Shown here one piece after another: positions 32,961 to 44,173 of a stretch of DNA of 64,000 bases. Below the pieces are notes generated by a model. The model had not been told where the DNA came from. It made no database searches and worked only from the letters and a program-made list of their open reading frames with translations. The position numbers were made by a program, and so were the translations under genes. Source of the DNA: Capsicum annuum (Eukaryota; Streptophyta; Magnoliopsida; Solanales; Solanaceae); the NCBI RefSeq assembly GCF_002878395.1, contig NC_061115.1:56584196-56648195 (forward strand), written 5' to 3'. Position 1 is the stretch's first letter. Each line of letters begins with the position of its first letter.

Positions 32961-35111
32961 TGAAACATCCTGGGTTTTAACCCTTAAAAAACTTCCTAGA
33001 ATATTCGTTCTCCTGATCCAATATGACTCATGGGTATGATTCGTATATTGGGGCACGAATGGTATGGTCTTGGCGTATGCTGACCAGTGTTAGTTGGTGG
33101 GATGGTTTTGGTCACTGGAATGGGTACAACTTATGGGTATGAGTCATATATTTGGTATGAGTCGTACCACAGGCTCAAATGGTGGGTAGTGTTTGATCTT
33201 TCTGATATTTTATTCAGCCAGGGATACGAGTTATGGATATGGATCATATGTAGTGGTTACGACTTGGTTGGATGATTCGTATACTACATAATGTTTGATC
33301 CAATTGTTGAGGCTTGGATACGAGTGGTGGGTACCGATTGTATTAGGCGGGTACGACTCGTATGGGTCAGTTGTATCCCTGTGATAAATTTTGTGCAACT
33401 TAAGTGGGGGTATTCTAGACATTTTTCTACTTACCCTAATTAGGACCCATGACTTCTAATACACTTAGGATATTATTTACCCCATTATTCTATTCATTAA
33501 CACTTAGAAACTATTCCAAAATACTCTATAATTCTCTCAAGAGATTTTGGGGCAAGAAGGCTAGGATTTTATCTTGAGGATTGCTTTGGGGATGTCTTGG
33601 TGATTTCTTTCCATCGATTCTTATGTATAAGGCATGCTTCTCTTCCCTTATTGTAAATTCAACTAAGGGCACAGTTTATATGATTAATTTCATGGTTTTG
33701 CTATTTCATGATTTGGTTTTAACTATTATTTGAGGGTTTTGATATTAAATGTTTAGTTATGGTTTCTTATAGTTTTAATTATGCTTTTATATGCATTAAT
33801 GGTGGATTTGGACAATTGGATTGTATGGTAATGGTTTAATGGTCTTTGGAAATAGTTTTGGTTATATTATGCCCCCAATGTGTTTGATAAAATGCTTATA
33901 AAGATATGTTATTACATTAACTTCTTTTAATGGAACTATTGCATGGTCTAAATGGGTTGAAAAGGCTAAAGGTTAAATGGTTATGCTTGTGGGGAACATG
34001 GAACTCTCCTAAGTGGTTTAATATTGTATATGGAAGGGCACTTAAAAGTTCCCTTAACCTAAATAATTTGTCTATAGATATTACTTGTAAGTAAGGGATA
34101 GTATGACGATACCACTAATATTGAACTTAGTTAATAAAAAGGTAAATAGATTGATTAGTTATTTGGAAACGGTTTTAGTTGGGCATTACTAGCGGGATGT
34201 GTAGAAAAGTAGTAGAAGATGGCGGTCCCGGGAAGACCAAAACTGGAAACTCGTATTTGCCGATATAAGGATTGATCTTAGTAGACCGTGTGCATGATAT
34301 CACACTATTGGGGGATAAACTAGTCATCCCATGGAATACTTACCTAGTCGTGCATCACTGGGGCCCTTTCAGCAAGGAAGATGAACCCATATAGCTCGTG
34401 GGTGGTTTAGGACGGCCAAGATACATAACCCAGATAAAATTTTTAAATGCATGCTAAACTTGGATCCCTTTTCCCTACACTTATATATATGTATGGTTGT
34501 GTACATTGGATGGTTTTACTTAGTTTTATAACTGGCATTATTTTATCCTTATACTATGATTCATGCTAGCAGTCACTTGCTAACCTATCTACTGGCGGCT
34601 ATATACCCACTTTATACAGGAATCGGCCGTTCGACTCCTTATACATAGTGATTGACTTAGGGATAGCATTTGGACGAAAGTGGTGAGCTTTCATCTTTTT
34701 GGAAGGTACCATTTCATGTTATGGATATTGTTAGATGTTTTGACTTTATTTTGGATATCAATTTTGGCCATGGTTGGGGGCATGTCCTAACTGGATTTAT
34801 TTACTCTTTTGGACAGAGGCTTTGTGGTAGTTTTGGGGGTTGGAATGGGAGAGATAGGTATTAGTGTTGGCCTTGGCATTGGAATATGTTGGACGGTTGA
34901 TTTGGTATGGGTGGACTAGGTTGGGTTGTTCATGTTTGTAACCCTATCCCAGAGTCTTCTGAGAGAATTTACGATATCTTGTTATATACTCAAAATTTAG
35001 CCTATCTAAGGATGGATATAGGTGGTTGGGTTGGGTAATAGGGGGTGGTTCCTAGTCCTGGTTGGACTTAGGATGCCCATCATGACAAGGCCCAGGGGTC
35101 GGGTTATGTCA
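32961..35111 (+). repeat. 5' LTR of element E
   Basis: About 2.15 kb and longer than either LTR of B, because it contains both segments that the B LTRs lost separately (counterparts near 33420-33700 and 33700-34450). U3 (33010-33380) is packed with tacgactcgta / gagtcgta / atgggtatg repeats. The ORFs at 33087, 33422 (minus) and 34670 are LTR sequence. Confidence 0.85.
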
Positions 35112-35114
35112 ATT

Positions 35115-35127
35115 TGGTATCAGAGCC
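35115..35127 (+). other. Primer binding site, element E
   Basis: TGGTATCAGAGCC, an exact initiator-Met tRNA complement, three bases after the LTR. The leader that follows has the GTGTG-aagcacgc-CACAT stem-loop at 35187-35204. Confidence 0.85.
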
Positions 35128-35325
35128 TAGGTTTATGGTCAACTAAGAAGTTCATAAAATCATGTCGAGTAGAGTCTCTTTTAGGGGTGTGAAGCACGCC
35201 ACATTCATAAATAAGAGGCTGCAAGATATTTAGGAATGTTTCACTTTCTTGGTATTCTATCTTCAAGCTTGAGTTCTCAATCTTGAAATCTTCTCTAGTC
35301 CTTGTTTTCTCATCTTTCAGATCAT

Positions 35326-36490
35326 GCCTCCTAGATCTGGAACACAAGAAAATTGTTCCATCCCATTCATGGATAATGTTGAAGGGGCACGTCCTATGTC
35401 TAAAGTACATCTTTAATCTCATGGTCCTATTCCTGATGGTGCTGGAGTTTCTCCTATTCTAGCTAGTTCTTCTCAGGTCCCTCAAGGAAATAGACGAATA
35501 CAGAATTTCATTAGTCTATTCATGTTACTGACCAACTGGTTACTGCTCAGGCTGAACGGGGTGTGGCTGGTGCTTTGTCTGCTGAGGCCATAAGGGTTGG
35601 TCAATTTATGAAGATGGGTCCTTCTATTTTTATTGGAGTGAAGGTGGAGGGGGATCTACAGGGCTTCTTGGATGAGATGGAAAAGATCTTTTGGGTGATG
35701 TAGGTAACTAATATAGAGGGGGTTAACCTTGTAGGTTATCATGTCAAGGATGTTTCTTATCAGTTGTATGAGAAGTGGAATAGGGATAGAGGTGATACGA
35801 AAGAGGAAGGGTTGTAGGATGCCTTTTATAATGCCTTCTTAGATCGGCTCTTTCCTCAAGAGTTGATGGAAGATAAGATAGGGGAGTTTGTGAACCTTTG
35901 GCAGGGGAGGATGTCAGTAAAGGAATATGCTTTAAAGTTCCATAAGCTATCAAGGTATGCTCCTGACTTATTGGCTAATATGAGGTCGAGAATGAGGAAG
36001 TTCACTTTTGGGTTGAATAAAGATTTGATTCTGGAGAGCAAGACTGCCTTGTTGATTAAAGATATGTACATCTCGAGGTTGACTATTCATATGCAACAGG
36101 TTGAGGATAAAAATAGGAGGCAGGCGGAGTTTGGGGATAAGCAAGGAAAGAGGAGCAGGTTTTCTGATCAAGAAGGTGCTTAGTCTCGGGATGGTAGAGA
36201 TGGTTGCAAGTGGAAGAAAAATAAATGGGGGACTCCTGGCTCCTTTTCTGCTAGTGCTCCTTACCAGTCGGAAGACAGGTGTCATCAAGGTGGTGACAAT
36301 TCTCGGGCACAGGTTGCCTAATCTCAGACGAGCAGAGGTCAGCCATTTTATTCATGTACTCCTCATCGATTTTGTGGTCATCTCCTTCGGGTTTATTGTG
36401 TAGAAGGAAGTGACAAATGCTTTAAGTGTGTCTAGGCACTCCATCGGCTAAGGGATTGTTCGGTTAATAAGGTTGCTACAGGGAAAAAAA
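35326..36490 (+). pseudogene. gag pseudogene, element E
   Basis: Starts at the ATG at 35326 (MPPRSGTQENCSIPFMD). Capsid blocks include MKMGPSIFIGVKVEGDLQGFL (35609 on), YQLYEKWNRD and FYNAFLDRLFPQEL, and the longest open piece, 35863-36183, contains LWQGRMSVKEYALKF, KLSRYAPDL and MRKFTFGLN. The zinc knuckle at about 36418-36460 keeps all four ligands, C-FK-C-xxxx-H-RLRD-C, but a TAG stop sits inside it. Several other stops are present. Better preserved than the gag of B. Confidence 0.85.
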
Positions 36491-36559
36491 ATATTTGTGG
36501 CTTCATTTTCTGATCCTACATCTAGTAGTGTGGAATCTGCTTCTGTTACTACTCCTGGT

Positions 36560-37010
36560 TTAAGTGTTGATCGGAATAGGTTGTATTCATTGGCGTCCCA
36601 ACATAAATTTGAGGCATCACCTGATGTTGTTACTAGTATGTTACAACTTTTCTCTCGTGACATATATTGTTTACTTGATTCGGGATCCACTCTTTCTTAT
36701 GTGAATCCTTATATGGCTGTATCTTTTGGTTTTGATCTGAAAGTTATTTTGGATCCTTTTTATTTTTCTACCCCAGTAAGTGACTCGGTTATTGCTAAGA
36801 GAGTCTATAGGGGGTGGTACTGTTGGTGGCAAGTAGACCTTGGTAGATCTATTTGAGTAGGATATGGTAGATTTTGATGTCATTTTGGGTATGGACTAGT
36901 TACACTCTTGTTACACGTCCTTGGATTGTCGGACCCATAGGGTTATCTTTAGGTTTCCTGATGAACTGATTATAGAATGGGAGGGTGTTTCTTTAGCTCC
37001 TATCGGGAGG
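36560..37010 (+). pseudogene. Aspartic protease pseudogene, element E
   Basis: The open piece 36473-36856 includes RDIYCLLDSGSTLSYVNPYM with an intact Asp-Ser-Gly catalytic triplet (36670-36695), then FGFDLKVILDPFYFSTPVSDSVIAKRVYRG. Downstream, a decayed DVILGMD-L block is readable near 36880-36900. Among the gypsy copies here it is the best preserved protease core together with that of K. Confidence 0.8.
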
Positions 37011-37069
37011 TTTATTTCTTATCTTAGAGCTAGGAGGTTAATCTCAAAAGGTTGTTTTTATCACTTGGT

Positions 37070-37920
37070 CTGGGTTTAAGATTCTAACTCGAAAGATCTT
37101 TCTTTGTCTTTGGTCCCTGTGGTTAATGAGTTTCCAAAGGTATTTTCGGGTGATCTTCCTGGTATTCCTCTGGATAGGGAAATAGAGTTTGCTATTGATT
37201 TTCTTCCAAACACTCGTTCAATTTCTATTCCTCCATATAGAATGGCTCCGGTTGAGTTGAGTGAACTCAAGGAGTAACTTAAGGATCTTCTGGATAAGGG
37301 GTTTATTCATCCTAATGTATCTCCTTAGGGTGCATCAGTGTTCTTTGTGCGCAGGAAGGATGGTTCCCTTCAGATGTGTATTGACTACAAGTAGTTGAAT
37401 TAGTTAACGGTAAAGAAAAAGTATCCTCTTCCTTAGACAGACGACTTGTTTGACTAGTTGCAAGGTGCCAAGTTCTTCTCTAATATAAATCTTTGGTCTG
37501 GTACCGTCAGCTTAAGATTAGGGAGGTGGATATCCCTAAGATGGATTTTTGTACTCGGTATGGGAATTTTGAGTTCTTGGTGATGTCATTTGGGTTAACC
37601 AATGCTCCGATAGAATTTATGGACTTGATGAACAGGGTGTTCAAGCAGTATTTGGATATCATCGTCATTGTCTTTATTGATGACATTCTAGTTTATTCAA
37701 AGTGCGAGGTGGATCATTCTAATCACCTCCATATGGTTTTGCAGACCCTAAAGGACACCAGTTATATGCCAAGTTCTCTAAGTGTGAGTTTTGGTTGAAC
37801 GTTGTGACTTTCTTGGGTCATATTATTTCTAGTGAAGGGCTAATAGTGGATCTGTAAAAGGTTGTTGTGGTAAAGAGGTGGATTAGGCCCACGACCATTC
37901 GATATCCGGAGCTTCTTGGA
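37070..37920 (+). pseudogene. Reverse transcriptase pseudogene, element E
   Basis: Begins with a VVNEFPKVFSGDLPGIP block (37120), then FAIDFLPNTRSISIPPYRMAP. It continues through a stop-broken finger region (DKGFIHPNVSP, GASVFFVRRKDGS, MCIDYK) to 37493-37798: [29 protein letters not shown] and [10 protein letters not shown] with both catalytic Asp at 37673-37702. Stops occur at former Gln/Trp codons, and frameshifts near 37495 and 37790. Confidence 0.85.
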
Positions 37921-38282
37921 TTTAGTTGAGTATTATAGGCGGTTTGTAGAAAGCTTTTCTTCTATAGCTGCTCCTTTGACTAAGTTGACTCAGAAGAAGG
38001 TTAAGTTTTCTTGGTCGAATGCTTGTGAAGGGAGTTTTGAGATATTGAAGGATAAGTTGACTTTGGCACCAATTCTGACTTTGCCTGAGGGAAATGATAG
38101 GTTCGTGGTTTATTATGATACATCTCGGGTAGGTCTTGGTAGTATGTTGATGCACATGGAAAGTTAATTGCCTATGCTTCCAGGCAGTTGAAGGTACATG
38201 GGAGGAATTATCCTACTTATATTGGAGATTGTGTTTTCTATGAAAATATGGCAGCATTATTTGTATGGTGTTCACGTGGCTA
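37921..38282 (+). pseudogene. RNase H fragment, element E, truncated
   Basis: 37916-38167 reads YYRRFVESFSSIAAPLTKLT, then KVKFSWSNACEGSFEILKDK and ILTLPEGNDRFVVYYDTSRVG, with the catalytic Asp of the YxDxS block. It continues in another frame to a WQHYLYGVHVAILL-like stretch and ends at about 38282, where the copia-derived sequence begins. The rest of the domain and all of the integrase are missing. Confidence 0.8.
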
Positions 38283-38813
38283 TCTTATTAAAAAATTACG
38301 GACAAGTATGTGATCAACAAGCAAAGACTGATTGCATATTGATAAATGGGTTTTCCTTTGAAAGTTCCGTAGTGAAAATGTATCGAACACACTCGGTCAA
38401 CCGGTAGATTTGATATCTTTGAACCTTCGAACTTTGATGTACACCTAGACTGCACATTACACAACCAACCTTTTATCGTTTATAGTTCGTACAGTTTTGT
38501 TCGTTTCAGCTATGAACATGTCCTAGTTTTATGAGAGCGTAGAGAATAGGACTTTACTAACATTCTCCTTGAAGCAGATTCCACTTTACCCTCACATAGG
38601 TGATTTTTAAATGTTCAATCCTATAGATTAAACTATTTGGTCAAATCTGCCAAATTTAAATAACCATTAAAAAACTTCACACCATAAGCCTTATCCTTGT
38701 TTTCTAAACATTGTCTACATCATGATAATGGGTTGAGTGTATTGACAATATTGAATTGTCAGTCACAACTTTGTTTGATATCCTTGAACCTAGCTTTTGG
38801 GATCTCCAATCTG
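38283..38813 (-). other. 3' non-coding region of element F
   Basis: Lies between the end of the RNase H frame and the fusion with element E. It contains a purine-rich aaaacaaggataagg stretch (38690-38705 on the minus strand) and no coding sequence. A 3' LTR cannot be confirmed here. Confidence 0.45.
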
Positions 38814-39560
38814 CTAGATAGAGTTACCGCCATGTTGACTTGTCCTAGGCTGTAAACCCATTTTCTTTGATATTCTCTCAACTTCCTCTCTAGATAGGAC
38901 TTTTGTAAGTGGATCTGACATATTATCTTTTGACTTCACATAGTCAATAGTGATAATTCCACTAGAGAGTAGTTTTCTAATGGTAATATGTCTCCGCCTT
39001 ATATGACGAGATTTACCATTATACATCATGCTCCCTGCCCTACCTATCACCACTTGGCTATCACAATGTATACATACTGGTGCTAATAGTTTGGGCTAAT
39101 AACGAATATCTTTCAAGAAATTTTAGAGTCATTAAGATTCTTCACAGACTTTATCTAATGTGATAAATTCAGATTCCTTTATAGAGCAGGCAATACATTT
39201 CTGTTTGGATGATTTCTAAGAGACTGCTTCTCCACCTAAAGTAAACAAATATCCATTAGTGAATTTTACTTCATTTGATTCGATAATCCAATTTGCATCA
39301 CTATATCCTTCAATTACTGTTGGATATTTATTATAATGCAAAGCATAGTCTTGTGTGTATTTAAGATACTCCAAAATTCTTTTCATTGTCGTCCAATGAG
39401 TTTTATTGAGATTACTCGTGTACCGACTCAGTTTACTAATAGCACATGTTATGTATAGTCTTGTACAGTTCATGATATACATTAAACACCCTAACACTCT
39501 TGCGTAGTCCAATTGTTAGTCACTTTCACCTTCCTTATTTTGAAGTGCAAAGCTCACATC
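38814..39560 (-). pseudogene. Copia RNase H pseudogene
   Basis: 39512-39216 shows the copia signature MDYARVLGCLMYIMNCTRLYI, then ISKLSRYTSNLNKTHW, RILEYLKYTQDYAL and GYSDANW, with a catalytic Asp in SDANW. 39053-38814 shows RHIRRRHITIRKLL and then YVKSKDNMSDPLTKVLSREEV, the conserved end of copia pol. Between them the sequence is stop-broken. It ends with TSQHGGNSI. Confidence 0.85.
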
Positions 39561-39599
39561 TAATAGAGTTTTGACAATACCAAAATCCAAGTACTTGAA

Positions 39600-40375
39600 C
39601 TTGTCAAGTACTTTTTCAATGTAATGAGACTGTAAAAACTCCAATCCCTGTAGTGTTTAATGGATTCTTATTCCTAAAATCACATCCGCAACTCCAAGGT
39701 CTTTCATATAAACTTTCTCTCAAACATTTGTTTCGTATCATTTATGTTAGAAATATCTTTACTGATGGTCAACATATCATCCACATACAAACAAACAATG
39801 ACCTTGTGATTTAGAGTGTCTTTAATGTAAACACATTTATCATATTCGTTTAACTGAAACACATTTGCCAACATGATTTGGTCAAAATTTACATACCACT
39901 GTTTGGGTGCTTGTTTTAGTTTATAAAGTGACTTAACAAGTTTTCACACCTTTTTTTCTTTATCAAGAACCACAAAACCCTGAAATTGTTCTGTGTAAAT
40001 TTCTTTCTCCAATTCTCTATTTAGGCATGTTGATTTCATATAAATTTGATGAATTTTAAGATCATATACCGCCGTCAAGGTAACTAACATCTGAATTGAC
40101 ATTATCCTTGTTTTAGATGAGTATGTATCAAAATAATCAAGGTTTTCCTTCTGTTTGAAGCCTTTTACTGAAAGTCTTGCCTGGTATTTGTCAATAGTGT
40201 CATCCGTTTTCATTTTTCTTTTAAATATCCATTTAGAACCTAAAGGTTTATTTCCTGGAAAAAGATTAACTAACTCCCAAGTATGATTGTTCAAGATTGA
40301 ATCAATCTCGCTATTGACTGCCTCTTTCAAAAAGGATGGGTCTGGAGATAACCTTCCTTCTTTAAATATGTAAGG
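39600..40375 (-). pseudogene. Copia reverse transcriptase pseudogene
   Basis: 40330-39944 has MKEAVNSEIDSILNNHTWEL, then GSKWIFKRKMK, DKYQARLSVKGFKQKENLDY, FDTYSSKTRI and ELEKEIYTEQFQGF, the copia RT fingers and palm. Further on, in other frames, come an APKQWY block and the catalytic LYVDDM near 39780-39800 with both Asp. Frameshifts lie near 39940 and 39720. Confidence 0.85.
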
Positions 40376-40509
40376 CCCATTTTCTAGGATAAATGTTACA
40401 AAATCCGATCCAAAAAAATTTGACTTTCTTTGACGTGTACTACATCTTAGATTCTTATCATTATGTACGTTCTCACTTAGTTCATCTCGAGGTCTTTTAG
40501 ACTCTCCAC

Positions 40510-41420
40510 TAGACTATACATGTCTAGTTCAATATGAATAAATGTGTTCAAAGAACTTAACATTATCTGATTCAATTTTCGTATTTTTATTGATATCCAA
40601 ATGTTCAGATTTATGAACTAAAAATCGACACGCTTTACTACTTTTAACATATCTTATAAACACGCAGTTTACAGTCTTAGGTCCTATCTTCACACTTTTA
40701 GGCATAGGAACTTGGACTTTCGCTAGACACCCCCATACTTTAAAATATTTCATGTTGGGTTTACTTCCTTTCCATTTTTCATATGAAATAGATAGTTTCT
40801 TACTATGGGGAACTCTATTGAGTATTTTGTTAGCAATAAGGATAACTTTTCCCCACAAATTTTGCGGTAAACCTGAACATATAAGAAAGACATTCATCAT
40901 TTTCTTTAAGGTTTAATTTTTTTCTTTTCCATTTGATTGAGGTAACGGGGCAATAGTTTGATGGAAAATTCCATTCTCTATGCATATCGTCATAAAAGGA
41001 GATTCATATTCTCCACCCCGATCATTTCTTATCATTTTGATCCTTTTCTCTTACTGATTTTCAACTTCTATTTTGTATTGTCTAAATACGTCTATTGCTT
41101 CATCCTTACTATTTAACAAATAGATATAACAGTACCTAGTGCAATCATCAATAAAAGTTATTAAATACTTTTTTCCTCCATAAGATGGTGTTGACTTCAT
41201 ATCACAAATATTGGAGTGGATTAAGTCTAAGGGACTAGAATTCCTTTCAACAGACTTATACAGATGCTTTGCATACTTAGATTCCACACATATTTAACAC
41301 TTCAATTTATTGCACTCAAATTTAGGCAACACTTTCAAACAAATCAGTTTTTGCAAGGTTTTGTAATTGACATATCTTAAATGACTATGCCACAAATTAT
41401 TTGACTCTAGCAAGTAAGAA
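40510..41420 (-). pseudogene. Copia integrase pseudogene
   Basis: The zinc domain LWHSHLRYVNYKTLQKLICL lies in 41400-41294 with CNKLKC. Core: 41287-41051 has [20 protein letters not shown] then [20 protein letters not shown], with a catalytic Asp. A stretch near 41040-40920 reads RNDRGGEYESPF then an SNGKEKN block. 40900-40529 holds the C-terminal part NLWGKVILIANKILNRVPHS then YEKWKGSKPNMKYFKVWGC. A few stops, otherwise readable throughout. Confidence 0.88.
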
Positions 41421-41679
41421 GAAACCTCAACTTTCTTCATTTCAACAACCATTACATAAAGTTTGAGGTAGCCCTTTCCTACATCTGTTTCATTCTTTAT
41501 TATTATGACTTTATTTGAAATGAACACACACTTAAATCCATTTTTAACGAGAAGTGTTTTCGATACTAAGTTCTTCCTAATAGTAGAAACATGGAGAATA
41601 ATGTTGAGAGTCAACACCTTGCCAGAAGTCACTTTGGGGAATATCTTCCCACTTTCTTTAATCTTGATTGTTGCATTAT

Positions 41680-41810
41680 TTCCCATGAAGATCACTTCTT
41701 TGAGACCAATGGGATCATAAGTAGAAAAAACTTCTTTGTCCACTCAAATATATCTAGTGGCTCCTAAATTAAATCACCATTCATTTGGATATCCAACTAG
41801 ATTGCTTTCA
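41680..41810 (-). pseudogene. Copia protease pseudogene
   Basis: The protease active-site block reads W-stop-FNLGATRYI-stop-VDKEVFSTYDP, so the catalytic Asp of the usual Asp-Ser-Gly-Ala is now Asn, with Leu after it and stops on both sides. The open frame 41743-41294 continues with IFMGNNATIKIKESGKIF and then LTLNIILHVSTIRKNLVS, the protease-integrase linker typical of copia. Confidence 0.8.
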
Positions 41811-41859
41811 GTGATCATATCACATAAATTTTCAATATTTTTAGTTATTTCCAACATGT

Positions 41860-42370
41860 TTATCTAATCTCTTTTCTTATTCTTGTTTAGAACTTGACTA
41901 TTTAGAGCTTTGTGGCCAACATCACTACAAATGCAGCAATTGCCTTTGAATATTTTCTTATTCTGCTCTTTCTCTTATTCAGAAAACTTCTTCATCTTCT
42001 TATTATTTGGAGCATCATCCTTACCAGAATTTTCAACCATCATTGATGATTTTTCATTCAACTCATTATCCTCATCTGTCTAGAAATGACTCACAAGATC
42101 TTTCAAATCAGACAATTGTTTTTCAATCCTTATTTTTTGGAATATGAGGATCTAACTTGTGAACATTTGCATTTCAAGTTTGGCCAGCCAAAATGACATC
42201 ATTTGTCGCCATTCTTTAAAGTTCACACCAAAATATTTTTCTAATTTCTCTATCATTTTCATTGCTAGAGCAATACCTGAATGACTTAATGATGCAACAT
42301 TCATTGTCGCTGAGACAACACCATTTACAATCAAATCAATTTATTGTTTAATTTTATTCTTCATTTTTCT
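41860..42370 (-). pseudogene. Copia gag pseudogene
   Basis: 42334-42152 has FGVNFKEWRQMMSFWLAKLEMQMF, a clear copia gag block. Most of the middle of gag (the capsid helices) is missing, because the frame passes quickly to the nucleocapsid. The zinc knuckle at 41915-41960 reads C-CI-C-SDVG-H-KALN-Ser, so the fourth ligand is Ser. No ATG in frame is certain. It seems internally deleted. Confidence 0.75.
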
Positions 42371-43849
42371 ATTAATCTTTGACATACTCTTTAGTATTTT
42401 AGAATACTAACAATAAAGACTTTAATCTTTAGCCAACTTGTTTCTAGTCAATGATGAAGTTTTTAGATATTTAAATCATAAAGCAAATGAAATTTGAAAC
42501 ATGACAAAGTTTTTATAACTTTAAATCAGAATCAAATTCAAATGCAAAGAACCCCCATAGGTTTTAAACTCTAGAAATCAATATAGAGATTTTAACGAAT
42601 CGGTGAGGTCTTTATATTCTTCAAACCAAATTTCCATACTAATTTCTCGATGAAGCTTTTCTATTCTTCTAACTGAGGGAGTAGAAATCAAAAGAGTTTA
42701 GCCTCCACCAAATCAGATCTAATATAGATTAACCAAATACTTGATTTATAAATGAAGATAATTTTTTTTCTTTCACCAAACAAGCACAGAAAATAAATAT
42801 TTTTATAATTTCCTTAAAATTATTATTTTTCTCGGGTTTGGTAAAATCTTTATTTTCCAACAATAAATTCAAACACATGTTCAAATTAACATATGAACAA
42901 TCAAATAAAGTTTAAATTCTGTATTTACAACTTTGAACTTTTAATAATAAGTTCAACCCAACTTATGAACATCAACAAAATGAAGTTCAAACTATTTTTC
43001 TAAAAAATAGCAAAACTAAATGTTAAGAACTTCAACACAAGTTCACCTAACTTATGAACTATCAAAATAAAATTTCAAGAACTTCAAACAAAAGTTCAAT
43101 AGTTGAAGAACTATCAATATGAAGCTGAAACTATTTACTAAAAAACAGTAAAACCAAACAATACAGATTAGAATAAATTCCTTAAGATTGTTGTTCTGGC
43201 GGGTACAAAATCTGTATTTTTTCTATACAAACTCCAAACTAAGTTCAAGAATAAGTTTTCAAGCACTACAATGAAGTTCAACACCTTCAAATACAAGTTC
43301 AAATAAATAATCAAATGAACTATCAAATGAAGTGTATATCAACTATTAAAAATAAAGATGAAGTAAAAATTTAAGAACCAAGTCCACCGACTTCGTGGTA
43401 TGTCCTTAAGAAATTAATTCCCCTCAGGTACCTGAGGTTATGGAATCTTTTCTCCCCGGGATCAAATGGTTCACTTTCTGAAAGTAGCGGTACCTCAAGC
43501 TTTCAGAAACTGCGAACGCACTCAACAGTTTCATGATCACAAGAGAGTTTTTAAGAAGAATAAGAATGTTTTCAACTATAAAAAATTATCTTTATCTGAG
43601 GAAAAATTTAGGTATTTATAGCCATCAAGGTGTTGCTTCAAGATAAGCAATGATTCAGAAAGGTCACCCCTTCATAAAGGTGCAACTCTTCTGAAGAAAA
43701 AGGTGCAACTCTTCAAAAAAGTCATAACCCTTCAATCTGAAAAGGTGCCTATTCAAATTGCATCCTTTCTTTTTGTGTCTTTAATTCCGAAAAAAAAAAT
43801 TACCTTTTCATTTTTCATTCACACCTCTTAATAACCAACAATTAAAACG
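42371..43849 (-). repeat. Copia leader and 5' LTR region
   Basis: Non-coding. The outer end is TGTTGG at 43849. A TATA-like ggctataaatacc lies on the minus strand at about 43611-43624, followed by the presumed R region. From about 43400 down to 42800 the sequence carries many gaagttc/gaacttc motifs and two related segments (about 42798-42860 and 43165-43230). The inner LTR boundary and PBS could not be placed. Confidence 0.5.
43611..43624 (-). promoter_or_regulatory. Candidate copia LTR TATA box
   Basis: ggctataaatacct on the minus strand, about 230 bp inside the outer LTR end, fits an LTR promoter position. Inferred from the motif only. Confidence 0.4.
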
Positions 43850-44145
43850 AATATTAATATAAAAATGAACATCATTATTCTTTCTTACATGAAATATAGA
43901 TATCATAAATAATTTAAATTATGTAGATAATAAGTTTTCTTTAAAAACTGGACATAATTTATTTATTTATTTTGAAACTAATAATTTTAATTTAAAGGAT
44001 GCACTAATGCAAGTAGATGTACATATATATGTGCAATTCAAAAGGTTTGATTATACTTTTTAGAATAAGTATTAGAGTTTTAAGAACACGTAAAAATGAA
44101 CATAATTTTTGGACAATCCAAAATATAAGTATGATAATTAAATAA
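43850..44145. other. AT-rich spacer
   Basis: Between the copia LTR end and a Helitron-like terminus. Nothing recognisable. Confidence 0.5.
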
Positions 44146-44173
44146 TTAGTGGATTCATCCGCGCTTCACGCAG
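44146..44173 (-). other. Helitron-like 3' end (minus strand)
   Basis: On the minus strand: hairpin CTGCG-TGAAG-CGCGG (44173-44159, one T-G pair), nine bases, then CTAA (44149-44146) followed by T. This fits the CTRR-T rule. The body would extend to higher coordinates; its 5' end was not found. Confidence 0.4.

Larger units (their letters stand above)
32961..38282 (+). mobile_element. Ty3/gypsy element E, 3'-truncated
   Basis: 5' LTR (32961-35111), PBS, leader, gag, protease, RT and part of RNase H. Integrase, polypurine tract and 3' LTR are missing; the sequence changes to the copia element F at about 38282. It is the same family as element B: the LTR ends TGAAACA... and ...GGTTATGTCA correspond, and the gag blocks are nearly the same. 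Confidence 0.9.
38283..43849 (-). mobile_element. Ty1/copia element F (decayed, 3'-truncated)
   Basis: Minus-strand element with gag, protease, integrase, RT and RNase H in that order; integrase before RT identifies Ty1/copia. The outer 5' LTR end is probably TGTTGGTTATTAAGAGG at 43849. No matching 3' LTR is seen on the left, where the sequence is fused to element E. Stops and frameshifts disable it. Confidence 0.88.

Noticed and set aside
33087..33422. ORFs on both strands rich in Tyr, Gly and Ser
   Set aside because: U3 repeats of LTR E; the words recur in LTR B and no protein match is expected.
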